DNA of 64,000 nucleotides from CALBPI01 sp039033695 (GTDB taxonomy: Bacteria > Pseudomonadota > Gammaproteobacteria > Steroidobacterales > Woeseiaceae). Each line of letters begins with the position of its first letter. The stretch's first letter is position 1. Made by a program: the position numbers and the translations under genes. The DNA lies in assembly GCA_039033695.1 (NCBI GenBank), contig JBCCCC010000001.1:1-64000 (forward strand), in the 5' to 3' direction. The notes beneath the pieces were generated by a model. The model did not search any database and was not told the origin of the DNA. It saw nothing but the letters and a program-made list of their open reading frames with translations. Shown here piece by piece: positions 42,047 through 50,591 of this stretch.

Positions 42047-43021
42047 TCAGATCTCGATGACGACCTTGCCCATCGCTTGTCTCGAGGCCAGCACGTTCAT
42101 CGCTGCCGCGGCGTCATCCAGCCCGAATACGGTCCCAATATGTGGCTTTAGCTGGCCGCCAATAAACCAGGCGACTAGCTCTTGCATGTTGATCTCATGC
42201 TCTTTCGGCTGATGTTGGGTGAATGCCCCCCAGAACACACCGACGATTGAGCTGCCTTTAAGCAACGGCAGGTTTGCCGGCGCTTTCGGTATCGTGCCGC
42301 TGGCAAAGCCGATCACCAGCAGTCGCCCGCACCAGGCTAGCGAGCGCAGACAATCATCGAACAATTCGCCGCCGACCGGGTCGTAGATGACATCGGCGCC
42401 TTTGCCGCCGGTCAGCGCCTTAACGGCATCCTTTAATTTGACCTCACTATAATTGATTGTCTCGTCGGCACCGTACTCTCTTGCCAGTGCCAGCTTCTCA
42501 TCGGAGCTTGCGGCAGCGATGACTTTGGCGCCCAACAGATGGCCGAGTTCCACAGCCGCCAGACCAACGCCACCGGCGGCCCCTAACACAAGCAGCGTTT
42601 CGCCTGGCTTGATTTGTGCACGTTGCTTCAGGGCATGGTAGGACGTGCCATAGGTCAACATGACCGCCGCGGCCGTGCTGAAGTCCATGCCGTCAGGTAT
42701 CGGCACCAGCGCCTTGGCGGGCACGCAAATCTCTTCTGCCATGCCGCCGTAGCCAACCATACACAGCATGCGATCGCCGATCGCCAGGTCGCTGACGCCT
42801 TCGCCTAATTCGATGATCTCGCCGGCCATCTCGGCACCCGGGGAGAATGGCATCTCCGGTTGCACCTGGTATTTGCCGGCAACCATCAGGACATCCGGAA
42901 AATTAACGCCGCATGCTCGCAGCCGAAGCCGCACCTCGCCCTTTTTCGGTGACGGCGAGGGAATCTCCTCAATAACGATCGAGTCGGGTGTGCCATGGGT
43001 CTTGACCAGTGCTGCTTTCAT
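42047..43021 (-). CDS. NADPH:quinone oxidoreductase-like MDR family protein
   Basis: The product has 324 residues from the ATG at 43021 with AGGA upstream. It is a zinc-free medium-chain dehydrogenase/reductase: the N-terminal GroES-like fold has ACGVNFPDVLMVAGKYQ, and the Rossmann motif is VLGAAGGVGLAAVELG. No catalytic-zinc Cys/His set is seen. The enzyme probably reduces quinones or enones with NADPH. It is divergent from the acyl-CoA dehydrogenase gene at 43209. Confidence 0.9.
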   Translation of the reverse strand: MKAALVKTHGTPDSIVIEEIPSPSPKKGEVRLRLRACGVNFPDVLMVAGKYQVQPEMPFSPGAEMAGEIIELGEGVSDLAIGDRMLCMVGYGGMAEEICVPAKALVPIPDGMDFSTAAAVMLTYGTSYHALKQRAQIKPGETLLVLGAAGGVGLAAVELGHLLGAKVIAAASSDEKLALAREYGADETINYSEVKLKDAVKALTGGKGADVIYDPVGGELFDDCLRSLAWCGRLLVIGFASGTIPKAPANLPLLKGSSIVGVFWGAFTQHQPKEHEINMQELVAWFIGGQLKPHIGTVFGLDDAAAAMNVLASRQAMGKVVIEI

Positions 43022-43208
43022 AGTGCGGTTCCTGATGGTGAATGCTCGCAAGCATAGAGTCCCATTTCATGCCGGGCAAGTTGAGCAAGTCAAGTTGCCG
43101 CTAGCCAGCCCGCGGGCGGCAGCGTATGCTTGCCTGCTAACCGGCACCGGGGTAATGCGCTCCCGGCTGCTTATGCGACAACTGACTTACTTAGTGGGGA
43201 TTGCGACG

Positions 43209-44426
43209 GTGAATTTTGAATACACACCCAAAGTCGAGGCGTTAAGAGCCCGGGTACAGGCATTTATGGATGAACACATTTATCCCAATGAAAAGGCCTA
43301 CCACGATTATATTGAGAACGCAGAAGATCGCTGGACCATTCCGCCGGTCATGGAGTCGTTAAAGGAGAAGGCCAAGGCGGCGGGTTTGTGGAACCTGTTC
43401 CTGCCCGAGAGTGATCGGGGTGCCGGCCTGACCAACCTAGAGTATGCGCCGCTGTGCGAGATTATGGGGCGCTCGCCGATTGCACCGGAAGCATTTAACT
43501 GCGCCGCGCCAGATACTGGCAACATGGAAGTGCTCGAGCGTTATGGCAGCGAAGCGCACAAGCAGCAATGGCTTGAGCCATTGCTCGAGGGCAAAATTCG
43601 CTCAGCGTTCGCAATGACCGAGCCGGAGGTCGCCTCATCGGATGCAACCAACGTTCAGTGTCGTATCGAGCGCGACGGTGATGAATACGTCATCAATGGT
43701 CGCAAGTGGTGGACGAGCGGTGCGATGGATCCGCGCTGCGAGATCATGATCTTGATGGGTAAGACAGACCCCAGCGCCGACCGCCATACCCAGCAATCCA
43801 TGATTTTGGTGCCAACGCGGGCCGACGGCGTCGACATCATTCGCCCATTAAGTGTGTTTGGCTATGATGATGCGCCGCATGGTCATGCCGAAGTTGTGCT
43901 AACAGACGTGCGGGTGCCTGCCAGTAACCTGTTGCTGGGAGAAGGGCGCGGCTTCGAGATCGCGCAGGGCAGACTGGGGCCAGGTCGTATTCACCATTGC
44001 ATGCGCTTGATCGGGTTGGCCGAGCGCGCGCTGGAGGCGATGTGTGCCAGAGTCGATGAGCGTGTTGCGTTTGGCAAGCCGCTCTCCGCCCAAGGTGTCG
44101 TGCGCGAGGCCATCGCTGAGTCACGCATGGATATTGAGCAAGCCAGGCTGTTGACCCTAAAAGCTGCCGACATGATGGACAAAGTCGGCAACAAGGTCGC
44201 CCGCTCGCATATCGCGATGATCAAAGTCGTTGCGCCCAATATGGCGCTGCGTGTGATCGATCGCGCGATTCAATGCCATGGCGGTGGCGGTGTGTCGGGT
44301 GACTTCATACTTGCCTATGCGTGGGCGATGTCCCGCACGTTGCGGTTGGCGGATGGTCCGGACGAGGTACATCGGGTTTCCATTGCTAAACTTGAATTGG
44401 GTGATCAACAGGCGCGTCGCAAATAG
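43209..44426 (+). CDS. Acyl-CoA dehydrogenase (ACAD10/11-like)
   Basis: The product has 405 residues from the GTG at 43209 (MNFEYTPKVEALRARVQAFM). GGGGA lies 8 nt upstream. ATG 43173 is in frame but would add 12 residues not seen in the family. FAMTEPEVASSDATN is the FAD/substrate loop and IQCHGGGGVSGDFILA the C-terminal dehydrogenase motif. FMDEHIYPNE marks the ACAD10/11-related subgroup. The protein should oxidise an acyl-CoA and pass electrons to ETF, encoded at 54133-55820. The substrate is unknown. Confidence 0.92.
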   Translation: MNFEYTPKVEALRARVQAFMDEHIYPNEKAYHDYIENAEDRWTIPPVMESLKEKAKAAGLWNLFLPESDRGAGLTNLEYAPLCEIMGRSPIAPEAFNCAAPDTGNMEVLERYGSEAHKQQWLEPLLEGKIRSAFAMTEPEVASSDATNVQCRIERDGDEYVINGRKWWTSGAMDPRCEIMILMGKTDPSADRHTQQSMILVPTRADGVDIIRPLSVFGYDDAPHGHAEVVLTDVRVPASNLLLGEGRGFEIAQGRLGPGRIHHCMRLIGLAERALEAMCARVDERVAFGKPLSAQGVVREAIAESRMDIEQARLLTLKAADMMDKVGNKVARSHIAMIKVVAPNMALRVIDRAIQCHGGGGVSGDFILAYAWAMSRTLRLADGPDEVHRVSIAKLELGDQQARRK

Positions 44427-44888
44427 TGAGCGACATACAATCGGTGTCAGTTTCTGCTGACACAGCTTGTCAGTCTGGACCTTATGCAACACATGCTGTG
44501 TCCGCTCCGGGGCGGAACGTAAAATCGGGCTGGAACATGCTTCACGCTGTGTTATTCTCTGCCGAACAGGCGTTGCCGGCTTGCTTCATCAGGGGTTGTA
44601 AGCCATTGGGTATCGCTCGAAAACGCCGGGTTGATTCTAATTTCGGTAGTGTGGTTATTTCGGGGGAAATAGCATTGAAGGAAGCGTGCGAACGTCGCAG
44701 CGCCAGTGGCCAGAATGTTGCCCTTCCGGGCACGTCGGCGCGCGCGTTGCCAAGACCCACTCTCGCACTGTCTGCCACCCATTTTGTTTCTTGTGTAACT
44801 TTGCCGACGGTTTATTAACGTCGGCATCGTTGCGTTGTGTCGTTTACCAATAGCTCTAAATAGTCTTGAAGATCGTCGAGGAGATTTC
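44427..44888. other. 462-bp region without a recognised gene, upstream of the TonB cluster
   Basis: Two clean hairpins are visible. One is GTGTCAG-TTTCTG-CTGACAC (44444-44463), just after the acyl-CoA dehydrogenase stop and without a T-run. The other is GCCGACG-GTTTATTAA-CGTCGGC (44803-44825), about 65 nt before the DUF3450 gene. TTGTGT near 44791 could be a -35 for a start in the loop of the second hairpin. No clear Fur box was found. A 130-codon open frame here has no family features. Confidence 0.5.
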
Positions 44889-45665
44889 ATGAAACCGTTC
44901 AAAATCGGTACACGCGCAGGCGTGCTCATGACGGCTGTCGCATCGCTGGCATTATCTGTGCCTGCTGCTGCGCAATCCGTCGATTCAGTGCTTCGCGCTG
45001 AAAACACACGCCTGGATCGCCAGGTGCAGTCGCAAAGCCGAATTGATCGCATCGTTTCGCAAACGCGTTCTATCACCGATGAATATCGTGCGATCAACAA
45101 AGAGATTGACGGGCTGAAGATCTACAACCAGCTGTTGCAAGCACAGGTTGATCGTCAGAACCAGAAACTTGCTGAAATCGATGTCTCCATGGAAAACGCA
45201 ACCATGATCAACCGGCAAATACTGCCGTTGATTACGCGCATGGTTGCCGGCCTTAAACAGTCTGTCGCGCTGGATATCCCGTTCTTGCTCGACGAGCGCG
45301 AAGGTCGCATTGCCACGCTCGAGGCGTTGATGGACGACCCGGACGTGAGCACGGCCGAGAAGTTTCGCAAAGCGATGGAGGCCTACCAGATTGAGGTCGA
45401 CTACGGCCGCACGATCGAATCCTACAATGACTTGATCGATATTGACGGCAACAACATTGAGGCTCAGTTCCTGCGTCTCGGCAGAGTCGCCCTGTTGTTC
45501 CAGAAGGACGACCAGAGCATCACCGGTCGTTACAACCCGCAGACCAAGCAATTCGAGATCGCCAATGAGTACCGGGCCGAGGTGGCTAAGGGCCTCGCGG
45601 TGGCAACGCAGCAAATTGCACCGGAGCTTGTTCAAGTTCCCGTATCTGGACCGGAGTCTGAATAA
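44889..45665 (+). CDS. DUF3450 family periplasmic protein of the TonB system
   Basis: The product has 258 residues from the ATG at 44889, with GAGGAG upstream. A signal peptide ends near AAAQS (residue 29). A long coiled coil follows (about 35-110), then a compact domain with LPLITRMVAGLKQSVALDIPF and EFRRLGRVALLF-type segments (here AQFLRLGRVALLFQ). DUF3450 proteins are regularly encoded before ExbB-type genes in marine gammaproteobacteria. A support role in the TonB energy-transfer complex is inferred. It is 2 nt from the next gene. Confidence 0.88.
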   Translation: MKPFKIGTRAGVLMTAVASLALSVPAAAQSVDSVLRAENTRLDRQVQSQSRIDRIVSQTRSITDEYRAINKEIDGLKIYNQLLQAQVDRQNQKLAEIDVSMENATMINRQILPLITRMVAGLKQSVALDIPFLLDEREGRIATLEALMDDPDVSTAEKFRKAMEAYQIEVDYGRTIESYNDLIDIDGNNIEAQFLRLGRVALLFQKDDQSITGRYNPQTKQFEIANEYRAEVAKGLAVATQQIAPELVQVPVSGPESE

Positions 45666-45667
45666 TC

Positions 45668-47059
45668 ATGAATAAAGCAATAATGAAGCCGCTATTGACG
45701 GCAACCATCGCTGCTGCGGTATTGGCGTTTTCTCCGGCCAAGGCTCAGGAAGCTTCTTCTTTGAACGAGCTGCTACGCCAGATTCAGCAGGGCCAGGCAT
45801 CTGATACCGCCGAATCGCGACGTCGGGAAGCGGAGTTCAACGCCCGTAAATCTGAACAGACCAACCTGTTGAATGCGGCCCGTGGCGAGCGCACGGCGGC
45901 CGAGCGTCGCGGCGAGCAGTTGGAGGGGACATTCGAGGCTAACAATGCACAGCTTGCGCTTAAAGAAGCTGAGCTCAACGAGCGTCTGGGTGAGCTCAAA
46001 GAGCTGTTCGGCGTATTGCAGCAAGTGGCGGGCGACACGCAGAGCAAGTTTGGCAGCTCACTGACTAACCTGCAGTTCCCAGACCGCGAAGATTTCCTGG
46101 TCGAGCTTGGCGCCAAGATGGCGAGTTCTACGAATCTTGCGTCCATCGAAGAGATTGAGCGGCTCTGGTTCGAATTGCAGCGCGAAATCAACGAGTCGGG
46201 CAAAGTCGTTCGGTTTACGGCAGACGCCATCACGAATGAAGGTGCCGTGGAAGCTACCGAGATCATTCGTATTGGTAACTTTAATGTCGTAGCGGACGGC
46301 CGCTACATGCAATTTGACCCGGATGTTGGTGACGACGGGGTGCTGTCTGGTCTGCCCAAGCAACCACAAGGTCGCTATACGGGCAGCACGGCGTCGTTAT
46401 TTGACGCCGCTCCGGGTGATACGGTAACGGTTGGTATTGACCCCACGCGCGGCGCCGTATTGGCCACGCTAGTCGAAAGCAAGAGCCTGGTAGAGCGCGT
46501 GCAACAGGGCGGTATCGTTGGTTACTGCATCATCGTGCTCGGCATCGTAGGCTTGATCATCGCACTGTTCCTCATGCTTAGCCTGGTCACGGCCAACAGC
46601 AAAGTGACCCGTCAGCTCAAGAATGTTGACAACCCATCGTCTGACAACCCATTGGGTCGCGTTCTGACGGCGTACGCAAGCAACAAGTCCGTCGATACGG
46701 AAACGCTGGAACTCAAGCTCAACGAAGCTGTCTTAAAAGAAGTGCCGAAAATCAATCGCGGTCTGCTGATCGTCAAAGTTATCTCTGTGGTCGCACCGCT
46801 CGCGGGACTGCTTGGTACGGTGACCGGTATGATTAAGACCTTCCAGGTCATCACACTGTATGGTGCGGGTGATCCGAAACTGATGGCTGGTGGTATTTCG
46901 CAAGCGTTGATGACGACGGTACTTGGGTTGGTTGTCGCAATCCCGATGGTATTGCTGCATACCGTTCTTGCTGGTCGTGCCAAGCGTCTGCTCGGCATCC
47001 TGCAAGAGCAGAGCGCAGGATTGATCGCGGAACACTCGGAAGCCGCCCACAAGGGATAA
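45668..47059 (+). CDS. Long ExbB/MotA/TolQ family protein (TtpC-like)
   Basis: The product has 463 residues. A signal peptide (1-26, ending AKAQ) is followed by a periplasmic coiled-coil region (about 40-130), a small domain to about 270, then a C-terminal MotA/TolQ/ExbB channel domain with three membrane helices (about 280-305, 375-400 and 415-440; VAPLAGLLGTVTGMIKTFQ). The length and the periplasmic extension match TtpC of the Vibrio TonB2 system rather than plain ExbB (about 175-240). It likely links the proton channel to the TonB complex. Confidence 0.9.
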   Translation: MNKAIMKPLLTATIAAAVLAFSPAKAQEASSLNELLRQIQQGQASDTAESRRREAEFNARKSEQTNLLNAARGERTAAERRGEQLEGTFEANNAQLALKEAELNERLGELKELFGVLQQVAGDTQSKFGSSLTNLQFPDREDFLVELGAKMASSTNLASIEEIERLWFELQREINESGKVVRFTADAITNEGAVEATEIIRIGNFNVVADGRYMQFDPDVGDDGVLSGLPKQPQGRYTGSTASLFDAAPGDTVTVGIDPTRGAVLATLVESKSLVERVQQGGIVGYCIIVLGIVGLIIALFLMLSLVTANSKVTRQLKNVDNPSSDNPLGRVLTAYASNKSVDTETLELKLNEAVLKEVPKINRGLLIVKVISVVAPLAGLLGTVTGMIKTFQVITLYGAGDPKLMAGGISQALMTTVLGLVVAIPMVLLHTVLAGRAKRLLGILQEQSAGLIAEHSEAAHKG

Positions 47060-47069
47060 GGATTGATTC

Positions 47070-47597
47070 ATGCGTTGGTTTGAAGATCAATTCATCTCGG
47101 TTCGGGCCTTCATGGAGTCCGGTGGTCCAGTGTTGTGGGCGATCGCGTTCACGGTGTTCATCATGTGGCTCTTGATTGTCGAGCGTGCATTGTTCTACCA
47201 GACGGGCTTGCCCAAGCTGGTAAAGGAAGCGCGTGATAAGTGGGAATCGCGCAGCGAAAGGCGTTCCTGGAACGCGCACAAGATTCGCGAAGCGATGATC
47301 TCGGAAATCGAGCTGCAATCGGAGCAGTGGCTGGGGTTCATCAAAACGCTGGTGGCGCTTTGTCCGTTGCTCGGGTTGATGGGTACAGTGACAGGCATGA
47401 TCCGCGTGTTTGAAGTCATGGCGATCGCCGGCTCAGGCAACGTGCGGTCAATGGCTGACGGTGTGTCTCAGGCCACTATCCCGACGATGGCGGGTATGGT
47501 GGGCGCACTCTCTGGTGTACTGCTGATTACAATATTAACGAGGCGATCGGAGCGCGAAATCGAGTTACTCGAAGATTCGCTCACGATGGACCACTAA
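47070..47597 (+). CDS. exbB: ExbB-type proton channel protein
   Basis: The product has 175 residues with three transmembrane helices (about 16-36, 93-115 and 130-155). LCPLLGLMGTVTGMIRVFEV and ATIPTMAGMVGALSGVLLIT hold the conserved Thr and Pro of the ion path. It forms the inner-membrane stator with ExbD, encoded next. It is the second ExbB-like gene in a row, the usual sign of a TonB2-type operon. Confidence 0.95.
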   Translation: MRWFEDQFISVRAFMESGGPVLWAIAFTVFIMWLLIVERALFYQTGLPKLVKEARDKWESRSERRSWNAHKIREAMISEIELQSEQWLGFIKTLVALCPLLGLMGTVTGMIRVFEVMAIAGSGNVRSMADGVSQATIPTMAGMVGALSGVLLITILTRRSEREIELLEDSLTMDH

Positions 47598-47610
47598 GGA
47601 GAACGCGACT

Positions 47611-48021
47611 ATGCGTAAGTCTATGGGCGCTATGGGCGCTTCGGAAGAAGAAGACAATGAGATTAACCTGACACCCATGCTGGATGTCGTTTTTATCATG
47701 TTGATCTTCTTTATTGTTACGGCATCGTTCATCAAAGAGTCTGGTCTCGACGTTAACCGGCCAGATGCGCCAACAGCGCAGACTGTCGATGACGCCAATA
47801 TCCTGATTGCCATTGGCGAGAACAATGAAATCTGGATGGACCGTCGCCGGATTGATCCACGTGCGGTACGGGCGAATATTGAGCGTCTGCATGCAGAGAA
47901 CCCGAAAGGCTCGGTGGTTATTCAGGCGGATAAGAAATCCCAGAATGAGACGCTGGTCATTGTGATGGATGCGGCGCGTGCCGCTGGCGTCGACAACGTG
48001 TCATTGGCTGCAAACCAATAG
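47611..48021 (+). CDS. exbD: ExbD-type biopolymer transport protein
   Basis: The product has 136 residues. The single N-terminal membrane helix LTPMLDVVFIMLIFFIV contains the essential Asp25 that carries protons. The periplasmic domain follows, with VVIQADKKSQNETLVIVMD. It pairs with the ExbB upstream to power TonB. Confidence 0.97.
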   Translation: MRKSMGAMGASEEEDNEINLTPMLDVVFIMLIFFIVTASFIKESGLDVNRPDAPTAQTVDDANILIAIGENNEIWMDRRRIDPRAVRANIERLHAENPKGSVVIQADKKSQNETLVIVMDAARAAGVDNVSLAANQ

Positions 48022-48047
48022 CACTTGTGCAACAGAGGTAGTGACGG

Positions 48048-48650
48048 ATGAGTAGATACATTATTGGCGTCATCACTGGCGCAGTTGTAACGACTTTCCT
48101 GTTTTTCCTGATGAATCTGTTGATCGTGACGGGTGAAGCTGCGCTGAGCGATCCTCGTGATCGTATGGTGTTAGATTTCGTCCGTGTCAAACAGCAGGAA
48201 ACGGTGAATCGTGAAGAGCGCAAGCCAGAGAAGCCGCAGAAGCCAGAAACGCCGCCACCTGATGTGCCGCCACCGCCGTCAGATGACGTGAATCCGGACG
48301 TCGGTGCGATTACCGTTCGTGCGCCCTCGGTGAACACAAACGCCAGCATTGCGGGGCCTGGCGCGCTGTCATATGCCGACGGCGACTATCTGCCGATTGT
48401 ACGTGTGGCGCCAGCGTATCCGAACAGGGCCGCACAACGCGGCTTGGAAGGCTATGTTGATCTGATGTTCACCGTCACCACAACCGGCACTGTCCGCGAT
48501 CCGCAGGTGACCTATTCGACGAGCTCGCTGTTTAATCGCGCAGCCACTCAGGCCGTGCTGAAGTTTAAATACAAACCTCGCGTCGTTGACGGACAACCGG
48601 TAGAAGTGCCGGGCGTTGAGACCCGAATTCGATTCCAGCTTGAGAAGTAG
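48048..48650 (+). CDS. tonB: TonB family energy transducer
   Basis: The product has 200 residues. An N-terminal membrane anchor (about 3-28) leads to a Pro/Glu/Lys linker (EKPQKPETPPPDVPPPP) and the C-terminal TonB domain (about 110-200; VRVAPAYPNRAAQRGLEGYV, LKFKYKPRVVDGQPVEVPGV). The short linker fits the TonB2 class. It passes energy to outer-membrane receptors for iron complexes and other large substrates. No receptor gene is present in this window. Confidence 0.95.
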   Translation: MSRYIIGVITGAVVTTFLFFLMNLLIVTGEAALSDPRDRMVLDFVRVKQQETVNREERKPEKPQKPETPPPDVPPPPSDDVNPDVGAITVRAPSVNTNASIAGPGALSYADGDYLPIVRVAPAYPNRAAQRGLEGYVDLMFTVTTTGTVRDPQVTYSTSSLFNRAATQAVLKFKYKPRVVDGQPVEVPGVETRIRFQLEK

Positions 48651-48684
48651 ATGCATGACTAGCGTTCATACAGGAGTATCTATC

Positions 48685-49998
48685 ATGAGCCGTTTCAACC
48701 AGGTGCTTGCCGGTGCCATGCTGGTGTTGACGCTCGCGCTGACGCCGATCCACCATGCTGCCGCACAAGATGAGCCACCGGAGCGTAAGACCAAGAAGGC
48801 CGAGGCACTTAGCAAACCTGTTTATGACAAGTTGACAAGAGCTCAGGAGTTAGTAGACACCAAAGACATGCAAGGTGCGCTGCGCATCATTGACGGGCTG
48901 CTGCGTGATGATGGTATCAGCCAGTTCGAGCGCGCGAATGTCCTGAACTTCAAGGGCTTCATTGAGTATAGTCGCGAGAACACGAACGGCGCGATTCGCG
49001 CTTATGAACAACTGGTCGCGATTCCGGAAGTAGAGCAGCAGATGCGTATGCAGACGATCTATACGATTGCTCAGCTGTATGCGACCGAAGAGAACTTCCC
49101 CAAGACAATCGAATACTTGAATCGCTGGTTTGCTGATACTCCAAATCCTGCGCCCGATGCCTACGTGTTGCTAGCGCAGGCCTATTCTCAAACCGGCCAG
49201 TATCAGCAGATGCTGGCGCCACTCGATTCAGCAATTTCCGAGGCGAAACGCCGCGAACAACCGGTTAAGGAAGATTGGTATAACCTCAAGTACTATGCGT
49301 GCTACCAGGTCGAGCGTTTCACGTGCGTTCGCGATACGCTTAAGCTGCTGGTGGCGGGCTGGCCGAAGAAATCCTACTGGATGGCGCTGGGTGGTATCTA
49401 CTCGGAGCTTGACGAAGAAAAGAACATGCTTGCGGTCTATGAGGCGCTTTATACCGACGGCCTGCTAACGACCGAGTCGGAGCTGGTCACGATGGCGCAG
49501 CTGTACTTGCAAGGTGAGATTCCTTACAAGGGTGCCGTCGTGCTCGAAGAGGGCATGAAGGCCGGCACGATCAGCTCAAACGCAAAGAACTATCGACTGT
49601 TGTCCCAGGCGTGGTCATTGGCCGCAGAGGACGAAAAGGCGATCCCCGCACTTCGGGAAGCGGCGCGCTTGAGCACGGATGGCGATCTGGATGCACGCCT
49701 GGCGATTTCCTACCTGAATACCGAGCAATACGCTGAGTGCGTTGAGGCTGGACGGAGCAGCCTGCGCAAAGGCGGCTTGCAGAAGGCGTCTGACAGCAAT
49801 ATCACCATCGGTATGTGTTTGTATAACCAAGACAAGCTAGCTGATGCAAAGGCTGAGTTCCGTAAGGCGATGGATGACTCCAGAAGCCGATCTCTGGCTC
49901 AGCAGTGGGTCAAGGTCATCGAAAGTGACCAAGCTCGGCTTGAGCAGCTGAGAATCGCCCGCCAGCAGGTGAGACGGGACTCATCAGCTGACGATTAG
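48685..49998 (+). CDS. TPR repeat protein of the TonB2-type system
   Basis: The product has 437 residues from the ATG at 48685, which has GGAG 8 nt upstream. Two earlier in-frame starts have no ribosome-binding site. A signal peptide ends near HHAAAQ (residue 26). The rest is a solenoid of TPR-like repeats (KPVYDKLTRAQELVDTKDMQ, ANVLNFKGFIEYSRENTNGA, PDAYVLLAQAYSQTGQYQQM). Genes of this kind close TonB2 operons in Vibrio and Shewanella. A periplasmic scaffold role is inferred. Confidence 0.88.
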   Translation: MSRFNQVLAGAMLVLTLALTPIHHAAAQDEPPERKTKKAEALSKPVYDKLTRAQELVDTKDMQGALRIIDGLLRDDGISQFERANVLNFKGFIEYSRENTNGAIRAYEQLVAIPEVEQQMRMQTIYTIAQLYATEENFPKTIEYLNRWFADTPNPAPDAYVLLAQAYSQTGQYQQMLAPLDSAISEAKRREQPVKEDWYNLKYYACYQVERFTCVRDTLKLLVAGWPKKSYWMALGGIYSELDEEKNMLAVYEALYTDGLLTTESELVTMAQLYLQGEIPYKGAVVLEEGMKAGTISSNAKNYRLLSQAWSLAAEDEKAIPALREAARLSTDGDLDARLAISYLNTEQYAECVEAGRSSLRKGGLQKASDSNITIGMCLYNQDKLADAKAEFRKAMDDSRSRSLAQQWVKVIESDQARLEQLRIARQQVRRDSSADD

Positions 49999-50024
49999 AT
50001 CCAAATCCAACGACTGTCACGAAG

Positions 50025-50051
50025 AATGGTGGGCTTGCGCCCGCCATTTTT
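50025..50051 (+). terminator. Rho-independent terminator of the TonB operon
   Basis: AATGGTGGGC-TTGC-GCCCGCCATT followed by T's: a 10-bp stem with one T-G pair, a 4-nt loop and a five-T run merging into the stem. It lies 27 nt after the TPR gene stop. Confidence 0.88.
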
Positions 50052-50155
50052 CGTATGGGTAGCAGCCACCATTGACCTGTCGATGGCGCACAAGGCCTTG
50101 AAAAGCTGGCTTATGGCGCCAAATTGGCTGTGTAACGAGTATTGAGAGAGAGTTC

Positions 50156-50476
50156 ATGCCCACAATCATCTTCGTAGAACAAGACGGTAGCCGAAAAGAA
50201 GTCAGCGTAGAGACTGGCTACACGGTGATGGAAGCCGCCGTTAACAATGGCATTGACGGTATTGTCGCTGAGTGTGGCGGCGCGTGCGCCTGTGCAACCT
50301 GTCACAGCTATATTGACGACGCATGGGCTGACAAGGTGGGCGAGATGGACGACATGGAAGATAGCATGCTCGATGCTGCCTATGAGCGCAAAGACAACAG
50401 CCGCCTTACGTGTCAGATCGAAGTGACCGATGAGATGGATGGTTTGATCGTTCATGTCGCGGACAACGAGAACTAA
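50156..50476 (+). CDS. [2Fe-2S] ferredoxin, putidaredoxin/adrenodoxin type
   Basis: The product has 106 residues. The ligand pattern C-x5-C-x2-C lies in AECGGACACATCHSYID and the fourth Cys in RLTCQIEV, as in putidaredoxin (Cys39, 45, 48, 86). One further Cys sits between the first two ligands. This class gives electrons to cytochromes P450 or Rieske oxygenases. No such partner is encoded in this window. GAGAGAGTT just upstream supports the ATG at 50156. Confidence 0.95.
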   Translation: MPTIIFVEQDGSRKEVSVETGYTVMEAAVNNGIDGIVAECGGACACATCHSYIDDAWADKVGEMDDMEDSMLDAAYERKDNSRLTCQIEVTDEMDGLIVHVADNEN

Positions 50477-50591
50477 TCAATCGCGGATCGCCGCCGCGAC
50501 CTTCAATAGCACGCCGGAGCATGCGTGCAAATCAGTCTGTAGACTTACCGAAATCTAGCGGGACAAAGATGCGCTGCCACTAGCCATAGCG

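Noticed and set aside
44426..44818. 130-codon open frame after the acyl-CoA dehydrogenase
   Set aside because: It has a GTG start overlapping the previous stop, no Shine-Dalgarno, low-complexity composition and no recognisable domain; it spans a clean hairpin.
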